Assembly: GCA_002929055.1 (NCBI GenBank)
Contig: PERY01000012.1
Location: 1-64,000, forward strand
DNA: 64,000 nucleotides
DNA from: Methylocystis sp.
GTDB taxonomy: Bacteria > Pseudomonadota > Alphaproteobacteria > Rhizobiales > Beijerinckiaceae
Direction of reading: 5' to 3'
Position 1 is the stretch's first letter, and the number at the start of each line of letters is the position of its first letter. Positions 26,530 to 35,847 of this stretch are shown in pieces. Made by a program: the position numbers and the translations under genes. The notes under the pieces are model-generated. The model saw nothing but the letters and a program-made list of their open reading frames with translations, searched no databases and was not told the origin of the DNA.

Positions 26530-29500
26530 TTACGTTTGGCTCTTGTTCCCGGCGGTGAACGTCTTGCCCTTGTAGGTGACGCTCTCCAGCCGCAGTTCGC
26601 CCTTGGGATCGAAAGCGTCCGCGCGCGGGCGCAGTTCGCCATTCTCGAATTCGAGGCCGAGCATGGCATAGGCCGCCGAGATCATGCGCGCGGCGGCGCC
26701 GGTGTACCAGCCCCATCCGCCGCGGCCTTCATAGCCTTCGCCCTCATAGACGTCGGCCGGCTGCTGATGCGGCGGCATGCCGTATATGTCGGCTTCGGCC
26801 GGCGTGCGCAGCTTGGAGATCGGCGAGATCGCGATCCAGGAGTCGAACGCCTGCTTGAAAAGCTCCGCCGCCGCCTGATCGTCGCCCTCGGCCTTGGCCT
26901 GCGCGCCGAGCCTGGACAACGCATCCACGAACCAGGACACGCCGTGCGAATATTGTCCGCCGTTCTCGCGCACGCCCGGCGGATACTCCGCACTGCGGCC
27001 CGGGTAAGGATCGGAGTGCTCGTTGAAGGGCGGCGTGACGAGCAGGATGCGGTTCGGCCGGCCGAGCACGGCGAGCGCCTTCTCGATCGCTTCGCGCCCG
27101 CGCGCGGGGTCGACGGCGTTGGTGAGCGTCGGCCAATGCGCGGTCATGGCGCTCATCGGCGCAAGCTCGCGCCCGTCGTCGGCGAAGTCGCGCACATAGC
27201 GGTCGCCGCGCCAGCATTCGGCCAGAGCCGCGCGCAGCTTCTCCGCGCGTTCGCGATAGCGCGCGGCGCGGGCGGCGTCGCCCTTCTGTTCGAAGAAGGG
27301 CGCGATGTCGATGAGGATGCCGTGCAGGAAGAAGCCGAGCCATACGCTCTCGCCGCGTCCTTCAGCGCCGATGAGATGCATGCCGTCGTCCCAGTCGCCA
27401 GAGCCGACCAGCGGCAGGCCATGCGCGCCGAAGCGATCGAGCGTGTAGTCGATCGCGCGCGCGCAATGGCCGAGAAGCGTGTCCTTGTCTCGCGAGTTGA
27501 GTGGCACGGTCGCCTCGCCTTCCTGGCCCTTGGGCACCGGGCTGGCTTCGAGGAAGGTCTCGACCTCGTCCAGAATTGCGGCGTCGCCCGTGCCCTTCAC
27601 ATAGCGAACGGTCACGTAGGGCAGCCACAGATGCGGGTCGGACGAATGCGTGCGATCGGCGAGTCCCGTACCGCCGTTGGGCGCGCGATGCCACCATTTG
27701 CAGGCGTCGCCTTCGAGATACTGGTGCTTGGCGTGCAGCAGGATTTGCGAACGCGCCCGCTCCGGCGAGAGGTGGATGAGCGGAATGACGTCCTGCAACT
27801 GATCGCGATAGCCCGTCGCGCCGGAACGCTGCGAGGGACCGGTGCGGCCCCAAAGGCGCGAGGCCAGCAACTGATAGGGCAGCCAGTCGTTGACGAGGCG
27901 ATCCACCTCGGGACGATTGGTCTTGATGCGCAGGACGGAAAGCTGCTCGTCCCACGCCTTGCGGCTCGCCTCGAATTCCTTTCGGGCGAATTCGGGATCG
28001 CGGGCGAGCGCGGCGAGGCGCCTCGCCTCTTCGATGCTCGTCGTCTGGCCAAGCGCGACGACGACCGTCGCTTCTTCGCCCGCCGGCACGTCGATCGAGC
28101 CGCAGAAAGCGGCGACCTTGCGCTCATGCTCGGGCGCGCCGGCGTCCGGATGGCCGTGCTCGACCATGTAGGGCAGATAGGGATTGCGACTTTCGTGGCC
28201 CAGGAATCTGCGACGCGACGTTTCCGCGAACTCGGCGGGGATCGATGTCGTGACGAAGGCCCAGCCCTTGACGAAATTGTTGCGCGGGTTGCGGAAGTAG
28301 ATCGAGCGGACGTCATCATCGACGACCGACTGCACCGCGCCCAGACTTTCATTCGGCGTCTCGGCGAGCACGACCTCCATCGCCGGCACGATCTGAAGCA
28401 GCCGCTCATGATCCGCCTTGTTGCGGATCTTGAGCAGGCGAAACTCGATCGGCTGCGTCGGGCTGACGAAGACCGTCAACTCGAGTTCGAGGTTGTCGCG
28501 CTCGGCCTTAAAGACCGCCAAGCCCGGCGCGAAGGTGACTTCATGGTTCGCGTCGCGACGGCGCAGCGGCACGAAGGTGGCCGAATGGGCGTCGGTGCGG
28601 GCGAGATCGTAGACATAGATCATCTGCCCGGCCGGCGCCGTGCGGCCCTCGCCCATGCGGAAGGGCGTGAAGCTGTTGAGGCGCGAATTGCTCGAGAAGG
28701 AGAAGATGTCGCCGTCGTTGGTGAGCACGCAGCCCTGCCCAACGGCGTTGGCGATGACATGCGCGAAGGGACGCGGCGTGCCGGGCGCCAGCGTAAGGCT
28801 GCGGCCGTCCTCGCCGAAGGCGTAGCGATGTTTCTCGGGCGCCGGCGGCATGATGAGCGCCCGCTTGCGCGAGAGCGCCTTGTCGAGGACATCGGGCGCG
28901 ACCGGAGTCATGCCGAGATGGCGCGCGACCGAATCCGTCGCCCGTCCCATGTCCTTCGCCCAGCCGTCGACGACGATGATCTCCGCCGTTCCCGAGGGAC
29001 CGATATCCAGCTCGACGCGCAGACTGGCGCAGGGCTCGAAGCCAAACAGCAGGCCCTCGTCCTGCGGATCGCGCGGCGCCACGCCGAGGCCCAGAAGGCT
29101 GTCCGGCGCATTGGCCGGCCCCATACCATAGAAGCGCGATTTCACGTCCTCATAACCGAGGACCGTCATCTTCGTATCGGGACCGGCGCCGATGGCGTGG
29201 AAGCCAACCTCCGGCGAGAGGCGGCGGTCGGCATGGCGGCGCGCGCCGCCCTTCAACAGACGGTTCTGGCCGAAAATCGCGTTGAGCGAGCGCACATACC
29301 ATGTGCCGACGTGAATGGCGTTGTAGGCCGCGTCGCGAAGCTCCACGCCCGTTTCGTTGAGCACCCATTCTCGCAGCGAGGCGAGCGTCAGCTTGCGGGC
29401 GCGCGGCTCGAGATTGACGATCCGCAGATGCTGGATCTCCACAGCTTCGTCTGCGGCGAGCGACACGCGCGACTCGATGGCGAAGCCATTCGCCTCGGCC

Positions 29501-32004
29501 ATGAAGAACAGGCAGTTTTCGCCGGCGTCGGTGAGATTGGCGCAGGCGGCCGCGCAGCGCGTCGGCGCGTCGCCGACGGACCACAGCTCGCCGCCATCCT
29601 CGCGCAGGAACAGGAAGCGCCCGCGCGGATGCGCGTGATCGTCCGGCCGGCGCGTGAGGTCGATCGGCGGGCCGCCGCGGGCGACGCCCTCGATGCGGAT
29701 GGCGCCCTGCCCGTCCTGGAACCACTCGCTCGTCATAAGACCGTTGGTGAGTTTCAGCGGTCGCGAGCCCGGCACGCCGCCGCCGCCGGTGACGCCCTCG
29801 ATCGTTGATTTTTGAGCCTTCGCCAGCCGCGACAGCAGGAACAGCACGAGGCCCAAAGAGACGAGGCCCGCATAAGCGAGATAGCCGCCCACGAGATATG
29901 TGTAGGAAGGCGGTCGCGTGGCGCTCATCTGCTCGGCGGCGGACCACGCCCTGTCCCAATCCGGCCCGCGCGGAATGTAGAAAGGCAACAGCAAAGGCGC
30001 CCAGGTGCCGAAGCGGCGAATGCCTTCGGGAATGGCGCGGCTCACCTGCTCCTTGCCGACGAAGCGCGCGGCCTTCTCGTCCAGCACGTCGCCGCCGACG
30101 AAGGAGAGGTTCACGAGCGTCGCGACGCGCAGGCCCATATGGTCGAACCAGATGAGCACGCGCAGCACGTCATAGGCGAGCAGCGCCGTGAAGATGTCGA
30201 GGCTCCAGGCGCGGAACTCGTTGTCCGGCAGGATGTAGCTCATCCATGTGGCGACGCCGGTGCGGATGAGGCCGTCCTGGTTGTACCAGCTCGGATCGGG
30301 CGCGGCCTTCAGGAAGGAGTAGATGACCGGCGCCATCCACAGGCCCCAGCGCAGCACGCGCACGGCGTTCTCGACCAGCATGTCGAGACCCTCCCAGCTC
30401 GCGAGCTGGCGCAGCGGCTGCAGGCTGCGTTTTACGAGGGCCGTGAGGAAGAAAAGATTGATCGAGAACAGCGGCGCCGCAAACACCCACTGAATGACGC
30501 CAGAAAGCGACTCGTCGTAAAGAAGCCGCACGCCGCCGTCGACGACTCCAAGATCGGTCGCGCCCCATTTCGAGAACAGCGGACGCACGATGTAGCCCGT
30601 CACCGGCTTTCCCTGCGCCGCATAATCGAGCGAGATATAGGCGAAGAATTTGTTGATGACGGTGCCAAGCTGGTCCGTGTCGAAATACCAGCCGATAGAT
30701 CCGGCGACGAAGGCGCCAAGCGCTATGCCCATCGTGTAGACGCGCCAGCTTCGGAAATGCTGGCGCCGGCCTTTCATCAGCGCTTCGAGGTCGAAGGCGG
30801 CGTCGACGCCAGCATAGGCGAGCGCGCCGACAAGGGCGCCAAAGAGAAAGCGGTTCCCGCCGCTCGCGGCCGGCAGATCGATCGATAGCGCAATGGCGAT
30901 GGCCGCGCCGACGACGGCGCCGCGCGCGTAATTCGCCGGGCGCAGATAGGCTTCCTCCAGGCGCCCGAGGAAAGGCGGCGTCGAATCCGTGCTCTCCATG
31001 ATGGCGCGCGCCAGCGGATAGACGGCCGCGCCGATGAGCGCGCCGCCGAGCGGCCCGGACATCGAGATCAGCGCGACGGCGGGCGGGAAGGCGGCGACGA
31101 CGCCAATCGCCAGAACCAGCGCCATGAAGACGAAGCCATAGACGAAGCCCTTCTCCGCGCCGACCTTCCAGTCGTGATAGACGACGACCGACAGGGAGGG
31201 CGCGGCGCGCAACAGGCCCGCGATCGACTGGGTGACGAGATAGGTTTCGCCCCAAAGACCCGCCTGCGCCAGCGCCGCGGCGAAGACAGCGACGAAGACA
31301 GCGACAGGCGCCGGAAAATAGGGCGTGACGAAGACCGAGACCGCCGTCGCCACGAAGGGCGTGAGCGAGGCGAGGAAGGCCGAGGCGAACAGAATGCCGT
31401 GCGGGCGCCATTGCCGCGGCAGGAAACGCCCCAAGGCCAGCGGCACGCCGACGACCACAGCCTCGTTGAGCAGAAACAGCACGAGCGTGCGGCCGACGAT
31501 CTTCCTGAGCGGCTCGGGAACATCGAGGCCGAGGAAGAACGCTCCGCCGATCTGGGTCACAGGCGGCGAACCGAGCGCGATGATGAGGCTGAACAGGAAT
31601 GGCAGCAGAAAAAGCGCGATGCGCAGCGGCATCCGCGAGCGCGCCGTGAGCGTGACGACGCCGGCGATATAGATGATCGTCGCCGCGCCCGCGCCCACCG
31701 GCGAGAGGCGGAAGAGTTGCTCCAGCGTATCCGGCGCGCGCCACAGGACGCCCGAGCGGTCGCAGAGCGCAGCGAAGGCGCCGACGGCTGCAAAGTCGAC
31801 CGCGAAGTTCACGCCCTGCCGGGCCGCCTCGCTGGAAGGGCGCAGCAAAAACAGCGCGGCGCCAGCGAAAAAGCCAGCGACCAGAAGATGATCCCACCCG
31901 CCCGACGCCTCGAGCGCCGCGACGACGGCGAAGACCGCGCCGAAAAGGATACGCTCGAACAAAGCGCCGCCAGTGTCCGATTCGCCATGCGCGCTGCTGG
32001 CCAT
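26530..32004 (-). CDS. Giant polytopic membrane protein with C-terminal GH94 phosphorylase-type domains
   Basis: An 1824-residue protein in two halves. Residues 1-730 contain about 16-18 predicted membrane helices with short loops. From about residue 735 there are two beta-sandwich modules of the GH94 N-terminal type (one starting near LKLTNGLMTSEWFQDG, the second near VIANAVGQGCVLTNDG), then the (alpha/alpha)6 barrel with YRDQLQDVIPL, QYLEGDACKWWH and the general-acid motif GSGDWDDGM (about residue 1536), ending near residue 1810. The C-terminal half resembles the GH94 region of cyclic beta-1,2-glucan synthase (NdvB/ChvB), which controls chain length. However, the protein is about 1000 residues shorter and I see no GT84 domain. 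A role in glucan synthesis or processing is inferred. Confidence 0.75.
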   Translation of the reverse strand: MASSAHGESDTGGALFERILFGAVFAVVAALEASGGWDHLLVAGFFAGAALFLLRPSSEAARQGVNFAVDFAAVGAFAALCDRSGVLWRAPDTLEQLFRLSPVGAGAATIIYIAGVVTLTARSRMPLRIALFLLPFLFSLIIALGSPPVTQIGGAFFLGLDVPEPLRKIVGRTLVLFLLNEAVVVGVPLALGRFLPRQWRPHGILFASAFLASLTPFVATAVSVFVTPYFPAPVAVFVAVFAAALAQAGLWGETYLVTQSIAGLLRAAPSLSVVVYHDWKVGAEKGFVYGFVFMALVLAIGVVAAFPPAVALISMSGPLGGALIGAAVYPLARAIMESTDSTPPFLGRLEEAYLRPANYARGAVVGAAIAIALSIDLPAASGGNRFLFGALVGALAYAGVDAAFDLEALMKGRRQHFRSWRVYTMGIALGAFVAGSIGWYFDTDQLGTVINKFFAYISLDYAAQGKPVTGYIVRPLFSKWGATDLGVVDGGVRLLYDESLSGVIQWVFAAPLFSINLFFLTALVKRSLQPLRQLASWEGLDMLVENAVRVLRWGLWMAPVIYSFLKAAPDPSWYNQDGLIRTGVATWMSYILPDNEFRAWSLDIFTALLAYDVLRVLIWFDHMGLRVATLVNLSFVGGDVLDEKAARFVGKEQVSRAIPEGIRRFGTWAPLLLPFYIPRGPDWDRAWSAAEQMSATRPPSYTYLVGGYLAYAGLVSLGLVLFLLSRLAKAQKSTIEGVTGGGGVPGSRPLKLTNGLMTSEWFQDGQGAIRIEGVARGGPPIDLTRRPDDHAHPRGRFLFLREDGGELWSVGDAPTRCAAACANLTDAGENCLFFMAEANGFAIESRVSLAADEAVEIQHLRIVNLEPRARKLTLASLREWVLNETGVELRDAAYNAIHVGTWYVRSLNAIFGQNRLLKGGARRHADRRLSPEVGFHAIGAGPDTKMTVLGYEDVKSRFYGMGPANAPDSLLGLGVAPRDPQDEGLLFGFEPCASLRVELDIGPSGTAEIIVVDGWAKDMGRATDSVARHLGMTPVAPDVLDKALSRKRALIMPPAPEKHRYAFGEDGRSLTLAPGTPRPFAHVIANAVGQGCVLTNDGDIFSFSSNSRLNSFTPFRMGEGRTAPAGQMIYVYDLARTDAHSATFVPLRRRDANHEVTFAPGLAVFKAERDNLELELTVFVSPTQPIEFRLLKIRNKADHERLLQIVPAMEVVLAETPNESLGAVQSVVDDDVRSIYFRNPRNNFVKGWAFVTTSIPAEFAETSRRRFLGHESRNPYLPYMVEHGHPDAGAPEHERKVAAFCGSIDVPAGEEATVVVALGQTTSIEEARRLAALARDPEFARKEFEASRKAWDEQLSVLRIKTNRPEVDRLVNDWLPYQLLASRLWGRTGPSQRSGATGYRDQLQDVIPLIHLSPERARSQILLHAKHQYLEGDACKWWHRAPNGGTGLADRTHSSDPHLWLPYVTVRYVKGTGDAAILDEVETFLEASPVPKGQEGEATVPLNSRDKDTLLGHCARAIDYTLDRFGAHGLPLVGSGDWDDGMHLIGAEGRGESVWLGFFLHGILIDIAPFFEQKGDAARAARYRERAEKLRAALAECWRGDRYVRDFADDGRELAPMSAMTAHWPTLTNAVDPARGREAIEKALAVLGRPNRILLVTPPFNEHSDPYPGRSAEYPPGVRENGGQYSHGVSWFVDALSRLGAQAKAEGDDQAAAELFKQAFDSWIAISPISKLRTPAEADIYGMPPHQQPADVYEGEGYEGRGGWGWYTGAAARMISAAYAMLGLEFENGELRPRADAFDPKGELRLESVTYKGKTFTAGNKSQT

Positions 32005-32137
32005 GGGTTCCCTCCGGGCGTCCTCAAACTGGCGCCGCTTTTGGTTAATTCACCGGAATCACCGGCGCTGCCTATGTTTCCCTTGCCGGAGAGCGGGAAA
32101 AATGTCGACTCCCCAGCCCCACTTGCGCGAGCGCCCC

Positions 32138-32166
32138 TTCGCAGGCCCGGCCCAAACCGCTATAGT
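32138..32166 (+). promoter_or_regulatory. Candidate sigma-70 promoter
   Basis: TTCGCA (32138-32143) and TATAGT (32161-32166) are separated by 17 bases and lie about 40 bases upstream of the next gene on the plus strand. The -10 is a good match and the -35 matches four of six positions. Use is inferred. Confidence 0.4.
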
Positions 32167-32207
32167 GAACGAAGCGTTAATCCCGCGCGCTGGCGAGGGC
32201 GAAGCGA

Positions 32208-32927
32208 GTGACCGATATGGAAGAGCCTTTGCCCGCGCCCGCCGACGGTAGTCGCCCGACTCTGCGCCGGCGAACGCCCGGCGACCGCGTCACGACCATC
32301 GTGCCGGCCGAAAGCGGCGCTTCAAGGACGCAGGAGAAGCTGGGTCTCGACCAGCGCATGGCGACCCTCGCGACGGCGCTTCGGCGCGCCCGCGTCGAGA
32401 ACGCCGAGCATTCCGCCGCCCTCGCGGACCTGCGCTCCGCCGAGATCGCCCGCCTCGAAATCCTCGCCGAAGCCCTTTCCCCCGTCATGGCGCAGGTTCC
32501 CCAGGAGTGCGATATTTTCGATGTAGGGGTGGCGCCAGGCGACCGGCCCCGCCTCTTCATAGACCAGATCGGCTTCGTCGAGATGGACCGCGACAAGCGT
32601 ACCTATCGCTTTCTGCAGGACACCCGCCACGGACGCATCATGCTGCGCGAAAGCGACGATGTGGATGAGCTGGTCGACGCCATCACCAATTACATCGCGC
32701 ATCGCCTGATCGAGCGCGAGAAGGCGCTGGCGGTGGATTATGCGAGCGGCGGCGCGGTGCGAAGCGTGCGCAAGACCCAAACCGCCGCCGACCCCAATGC
32801 CGGCGCGATGCGCGAAAAGGCCTTTCAGGTCTTTCTGTTCTTCATCGAGTTTCTTGGCTCGGCGGCCTTCTTCGGCCTGCTGGCGATCACGGGCATGTGG
32901 ATCTACCGGACCTATTTCGCCCAATAG
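32208..32927 (+). CDS. Tail-anchored membrane protein of unknown function
   Basis: A 239-residue protein not recognised. The N-terminal 45 residues are polar and likely disordered. Residues 48-85 (LDQRMATLATALRRARVENA and following) are probably coiled coil. A compact middle part contains RPRLFIDQIGFVEMDRDKRTYRF and DDVDELVDAITNYIAHRLIERE. A single C-terminal membrane helix (FQVFLFFIEFLGSAAFFGLLA, split by phenylalanines) leaves only a few residues outside. The start is GTG at 32208; an ATG at 32217 is an alternative. Its last 16 bases overlap the opposite metallophosphoesterase gene. Confidence 0.62.
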   Translation: MTDMEEPLPAPADGSRPTLRRRTPGDRVTTIVPAESGASRTQEKLGLDQRMATLATALRRARVENAEHSAALADLRSAEIARLEILAEALSPVMAQVPQECDIFDVGVAPGDRPRLFIDQIGFVEMDRDKRTYRFLQDTRHGRIMLRESDDVDELVDAITNYIAHRLIEREKALAVDYASGGAVRSVRKTQTAADPNAGAMREKAFQVFLFFIEFLGSAAFFGLLAITGMWIYRTYFAQ

Positions 32928-33820
32928 GCAATTTCCCGCGGGCCTTCCTCGACGATCTCTCCCGCCTCGTTCAGCGCCCGCAGCCGCAGGGTGACGCGCA
33001 GCGCCTCCCCCTCCCTCTCGATGGCGTAAAGGTTGTAGGCCGCGGCCGGATAGTGCCCGCCGGGCCGCGCCGAGGCCGAGGCGACGCCGACGACGGGCGT
33101 GGGCCCCGATAGCCCGGCGATATGCGCGACGCTGGGCTTGTGGTTGTGCCCATGCACGATCAGCTCGGCGCCATGGCGCGCGATGACCGCCTCGAAAGCC
33201 GCCGCATCCTCCAACCCGCGCAGGATGCGCGCGCCGCCCACATGGGGCGGATGGTGCAGAAAGACGACCCGCGCCAGCCCCTCCGCCTTGGCCCCCGCGA
33301 GCAGATCGCCGAGCGCCGCAAGCTGCGCCTCGCCGAGCCGGCCCGAGGCGACGAAGGGCGCCGTCGGCACGCCGGAATCGAGCCCGATCAGCGCCACGCC
33401 GTCGCGCCGGCGCAGGAAGGGGAAGCCCGTGGCAGGGGGCTCGCTTTTAGTCTCGCTCGTCGTCCAGGGCGCGAAGACCTCATGGACCAGAGTCGTGGCG
33501 TCGGCGACATAGGCGTCGTGATTGCCGGGGGTGAAGCTCACCTCCTCCGGCGACCCGAGCGTGGCGAGCCAATCCTTCGCCAGCGCGATCTCGGCAGGTA
33601 GGCCGATGTTCACGATGTCTCCGGTCATCAGGACATGATCGGGCGTTTGCGAGCGAATGTCGGCGACCAGCGTCGCGAGGACGCCCATATCGTGCTGGCC
33701 CGCCCGCTTGTAGAGCCAGTTGACGTAGCCGGTGACGCGCTTGCCGAGGAGTTCCGCGAGATTCGGGCGCGGAATGGGGCCGATATGCGCGTCGGAGAGA
33801 TGGGCGAGAAGGAAGCTCAC
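32912..33820 (-). CDS. Calcineurin-like metallophosphoesterase
   Basis: A 302-residue cytosolic phosphoesterase with the five metal-binding blocks in order: LSDAHIG near the N-terminus, MTGDIVNIG, TPGNHDAYV, VVFLHHPPH and IVHGHNHKP. This is the class III cyclic-nucleotide phosphodiesterase/CpdA-like arrangement, but the substrate cannot be set from sequence. The start is taken as GTG at 33820, preceded by AAAGGA, because residue 2 onward (SFLLAHLSDAHIG) matches the family N-terminus. A longer in-frame version reaching 33973 would run into the divergent Nudix gene and looks unlikely. Confidence 0.85.
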   Translation of the reverse strand: MSFLLAHLSDAHIGPIPRPNLAELLGKRVTGYVNWLYKRAGQHDMGVLATLVADIRSQTPDHVLMTGDIVNIGLPAEIALAKDWLATLGSPEEVSFTPGNHDAYVADATTLVHEVFAPWTTSETKSEPPATGFPFLRRRDGVALIGLDSGVPTAPFVASGRLGEAQLAALGDLLAGAKAEGLARVVFLHHPPHVGGARILRGLEDAAAFEAVIARHGAELIVHGHNHKPSVAHIAGLSGPTPVVGVASASARPGGHYPAAAYNLYAIEREGEALRVTLRLRALNEAGEIVEEGPREIAYWAK

Positions 33821-33884
33821 GATCGTCCTTTGCTGGGTTCGAATAGTCCTAGAGCCCGCGCGGCTCTTTTGCCATAGTCTAGGC

Positions 33885-34400
33885 ATGAGAGAAGATGATC
33901 CCGCCGAGCTGGCGATCGAAAAGGACCGTCCCGACCCCTCGCTGCGGGCTCGGATCGTCTCGCGCATCATCACCTTCGGCGCGCTCTTCCAGCGGCCGAT
34001 GACGCTAGGCGTGCGCGGGCTGGTGCTGGATGCGCAAAGCCGGGTGCTGCTGGTGCGCCATACCTATGTCCCCGGCTTTTACCTCCCCGGCGGCGGCGTC
34101 GAGGGCGGCGAGACCATGATGCAGGCGTTGGCCCGCGAACTGGAGGAGGAAGGCGGAGTCCATCTTCTCGGCGCCCCGGCCCTGCATGGCGTCTATCTCA
34201 ACCGCCGCGTCTCGGCGAGGGACCATGTCGCCCTCTATGTGGTGCGGGATTTCCGCTGCGAAGGTCCGAGGGAGCCAGACCACGAGATCGCGGAGGCGGG
34301 CTTCTTTTCGCTCGACGCGCTGCCGCCGGGCGTCACGCCGGCGACTCGCGCGCGCCTTTCCGAAGTCCTGGATGGCGAGCCCGTCTCGCCTTATTGGTGA
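33885..34400 (+). CDS. Nudix hydrolase
   Basis: A 171-residue protein of the Nudix family, which cleaves nucleoside diphosphates linked to another moiety. The Nudix box is complete at about residues 70-92 (GGVEGGETMMQALARELEEEGG, here split by its Met-Met), with the REx2EE metal-binding residues as RELEEE. The N-terminal 25 residues form an extra charged segment before GVRGLVLDAQSRVLLVRHTY. The ATG at 33885 diverges from the phosphoesterase start over 64 bases. A perfect hairpin with T-run (AGAGCC-CGCGC-GGCTCT-TTT, 33851-33870) lies directly upstream. Substrate unknown. Confidence 0.88.
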   Translation: MREDDPAELAIEKDRPDPSLRARIVSRIITFGALFQRPMTLGVRGLVLDAQSRVLLVRHTYVPGFYLPGGGVEGGETMMQALARELEEEGGVHLLGAPALHGVYLNRRVSARDHVALYVVRDFRCEGPREPDHEIAEAGFFSLDALPPGVTPATRARLSEVLDGEPVSPYW

Positions 34401-34404
34401 CCCC

Positions 34405-34893
34405 ATGAAACACATGAAACTGGCCGCGGCCGCCCTTGCACTCGGCTTCACTTTCTCAGTCGCGCCCGCCCGTGCCCAGAGCGACGCGGCGCATGTGCTC
34501 GACGCCGTCTTTTACGGATTCGACGAGGATCACGACGGGGTGATCACTGGCGCTGAGGCCAACCGCTTCATCGACAAGACTTTCAGCGAACTCGACCGGG
34601 GCAAGACCGGCAAGATTTCGCCGCAGGCCTGGATGAGCTTCAGCTTCGGCCTCGCAGACGTCGCCGCCGATCAAGGCCGCTCAGACGCCTACGACCGAGC
34701 CAAGGCGAAGATTTTCAAGCGTTGGGACCGCGCTAAGTCAGGCGCGCTGACGCTGGAGGATTATCGAGCGGGCGTGCTGGGCGACGCGCGCAAGGCGGTG
34801 GGCGGCGCCACGAAGGACGCCGATCTGCGAATCGATCTCGCCGCCTTCAAGCGCGCGCCCTTCGTGCGCCAGCTGATGCGCGCGCTGCATTGA
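34405..34893 (+). CDS. Exported EF-hand protein
   Basis: A 162-residue protein with a signal peptide (ending APARAQ). One canonical EF-hand loop, DEDHDGVITGAE, lies at residues 40-51 with ligands at positions 1, 3, 5 and 12. Two degenerate loops follow, DRGKTGKISPQA and DRAKSGALTLED, in which the third and fifth ligands are lost. It therefore probably binds one Ca2+ in the periplasm and may act as a structural or signalling protein. The first ATG (34405) is four bases past the Nudix stop, suggesting coupling; a second in-frame ATG is at 34414. Partner unknown. Confidence 0.75.
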   Translation: MKHMKLAAAALALGFTFSVAPARAQSDAAHVLDAVFYGFDEDHDGVITGAEANRFIDKTFSELDRGKTGKISPQAWMSFSFGLADVAADQGRSDAYDRAKAKIFKRWDRAKSGALTLEDYRAGVLGDARKAVGGATKDADLRIDLAAFKRAPFVRQLMRALH

Positions 34894-34897
34894 GAGG

Positions 34898-35119
34898 CTA
34901 ACGGCGCGGAGCCCTGAACTGGCGCCGGCAGGCGGACGAGAGTGTTTTCATATTCGCGCGCAGGCAGTTTTCGACGGCGATGGCGTCCGGCTCCTCGGCC
35001 GCGCAGAGGCGATGGGCGTCTCTCTCGCATGCGGCGCGCTGCTGCTCCGTACCCTGGGCCGCCGCCGGACCGGCGACCAGCAGAACCGCGAATAGCCATA
35101 TGAAGCTCGAGAAGCGCAT
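34898..35119 (-). CDS. Small periplasmic four-cysteine protein
   Basis: A 73-residue product with a signal peptide (ending VAGPAAAQ) and a mature domain of about 50 residues with cysteines arranged CERDAHRLC...CLRANMKTLSSAC. This spacing resembles a single Cys-rich repeat of the Golgi GLG1 type, seen in small secreted proteins of Methylobacteria and Rhizobiales. The role is unknown. It converges with the EF-hand gene, with only four bases between the stop codons. Confidence 0.72.
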   Translation of the reverse strand: MRFSSFIWLFAVLLVAGPAAAQGTEQQRAACERDAHRLCAAEEPDAIAVENCLRANMKTLSSACRRQFRAPRR

Positions 35120-35182
35120 GGGACGGTTCCTTCGTCACAGCCCCCCGGCCCTGCTCTTAACTGGCGCGGGCGCGCGCCCGCA

Positions 35183-35761
35183 TCAAGCTGCGCCGCATCC
35201 GCGCCGGCCTGAGCTACCTTGCGCAAGGGGGGCGATGTCGCGCCACCCATAGGCCATGTCCGGCAGGACCATGCCGTAGATCTCCCAAACGCCCGCGACG
35301 CCCGTCGGCTGCGCGCCATGCGCCTCGTAGAAGCGGCGGGCGTGCAAGGCGTCGCGGAAGACCCAGACGGCGGCGCTCCCGCAGCCCTGCGCATAAAGAT
35401 GCGCAGCCATTCCGGCGAGCAGCCGCCGCCCGGCGCCCCGCCGCTGGATTCGGCCCAGCAGGTAAAGCGAGGTGATTTCGCCCTCATAACCCAGGGGCAG
35501 AAGCTTCTCCGAGCGCTGGCGCCGGCAGTAGCCGAAGCCCGCCGTCTCTTCGGCCTCATCGAGCGCCAGAAAGGCGGCGGCCGCCGGATCGGCGTCGGAA
35601 AGATTGGCCGCCCACCGCTGCGCCCATTCCTCCACGTCGAGGCCTGCCAGCGTCTCAGCGGGCATCATGCCGGAATAGGTCTCCCGCCATGACGCCACAT
35701 GGACTTGCGCGATCCTGCGCGCATCCTCCGGGCCTGCCCGACACAGTTCGATCCCTGTCAT
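35183..35761 (-). CDS. GNAT family N-acetyltransferase
   Basis: A 192-residue acetyl-CoA-dependent acyltransferase of the GNAT superfamily. Core motifs are HVASWRETYSGMMP near the N-terminus, the strand EGEITSLYLLGRIQRRGAGRRLL carrying the acetyl-CoA pyrophosphate loop (RRGAGR), and VWVFRDALHARRFYEAHGAQPTG. The arrangement matches the RimI-like/puromycin acetyltransferase-like subgroup. The acceptor is unknown. The ATG at 35761 gives a family-like N-terminus although its Shine-Dalgarno is weak. It diverges from a second, unrelated GNAT gene across 86 bases. Confidence 0.8.
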   Translation of the reverse strand: MTGIELCRAGPEDARRIAQVHVASWRETYSGMMPAETLAGLDVEEWAQRWAANLSDADPAAAAFLALDEAEETAGFGYCRRQRSEKLLPLGYEGEITSLYLLGRIQRRGAGRRLLAGMAAHLYAQGCGSAAVWVFRDALHARRFYEAHGAQPTGVAGVWEIYGMVLPDMAYGWRDIAPLAQGSSGRRGCGAA

Positions 35762-35847
35762 GGGGTCAGTCTCGCATGCTCGTTTTCGCAGCCGCAACGG
35801 CGCGTTTTGCCCCCGGCGCGGCGCGTGTTATGGGCTCGGCCCGGCTC

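Noticed and set aside
26500-29808. Open frame of about 1100 codons on the plus strand
   Set aside because: It is exactly antisense to the GH94 coding region, its translation is Arg/Ala-rich without domains, and it arises from GC-rich codon bias of the real gene.
34405-34893. Lanmodulin-type lanthanide-binding protein
   Set aside because: Only one complete EF-hand loop is present and it lacks the proline at position 2 typical of lanmodulin; the other loops are degenerate.
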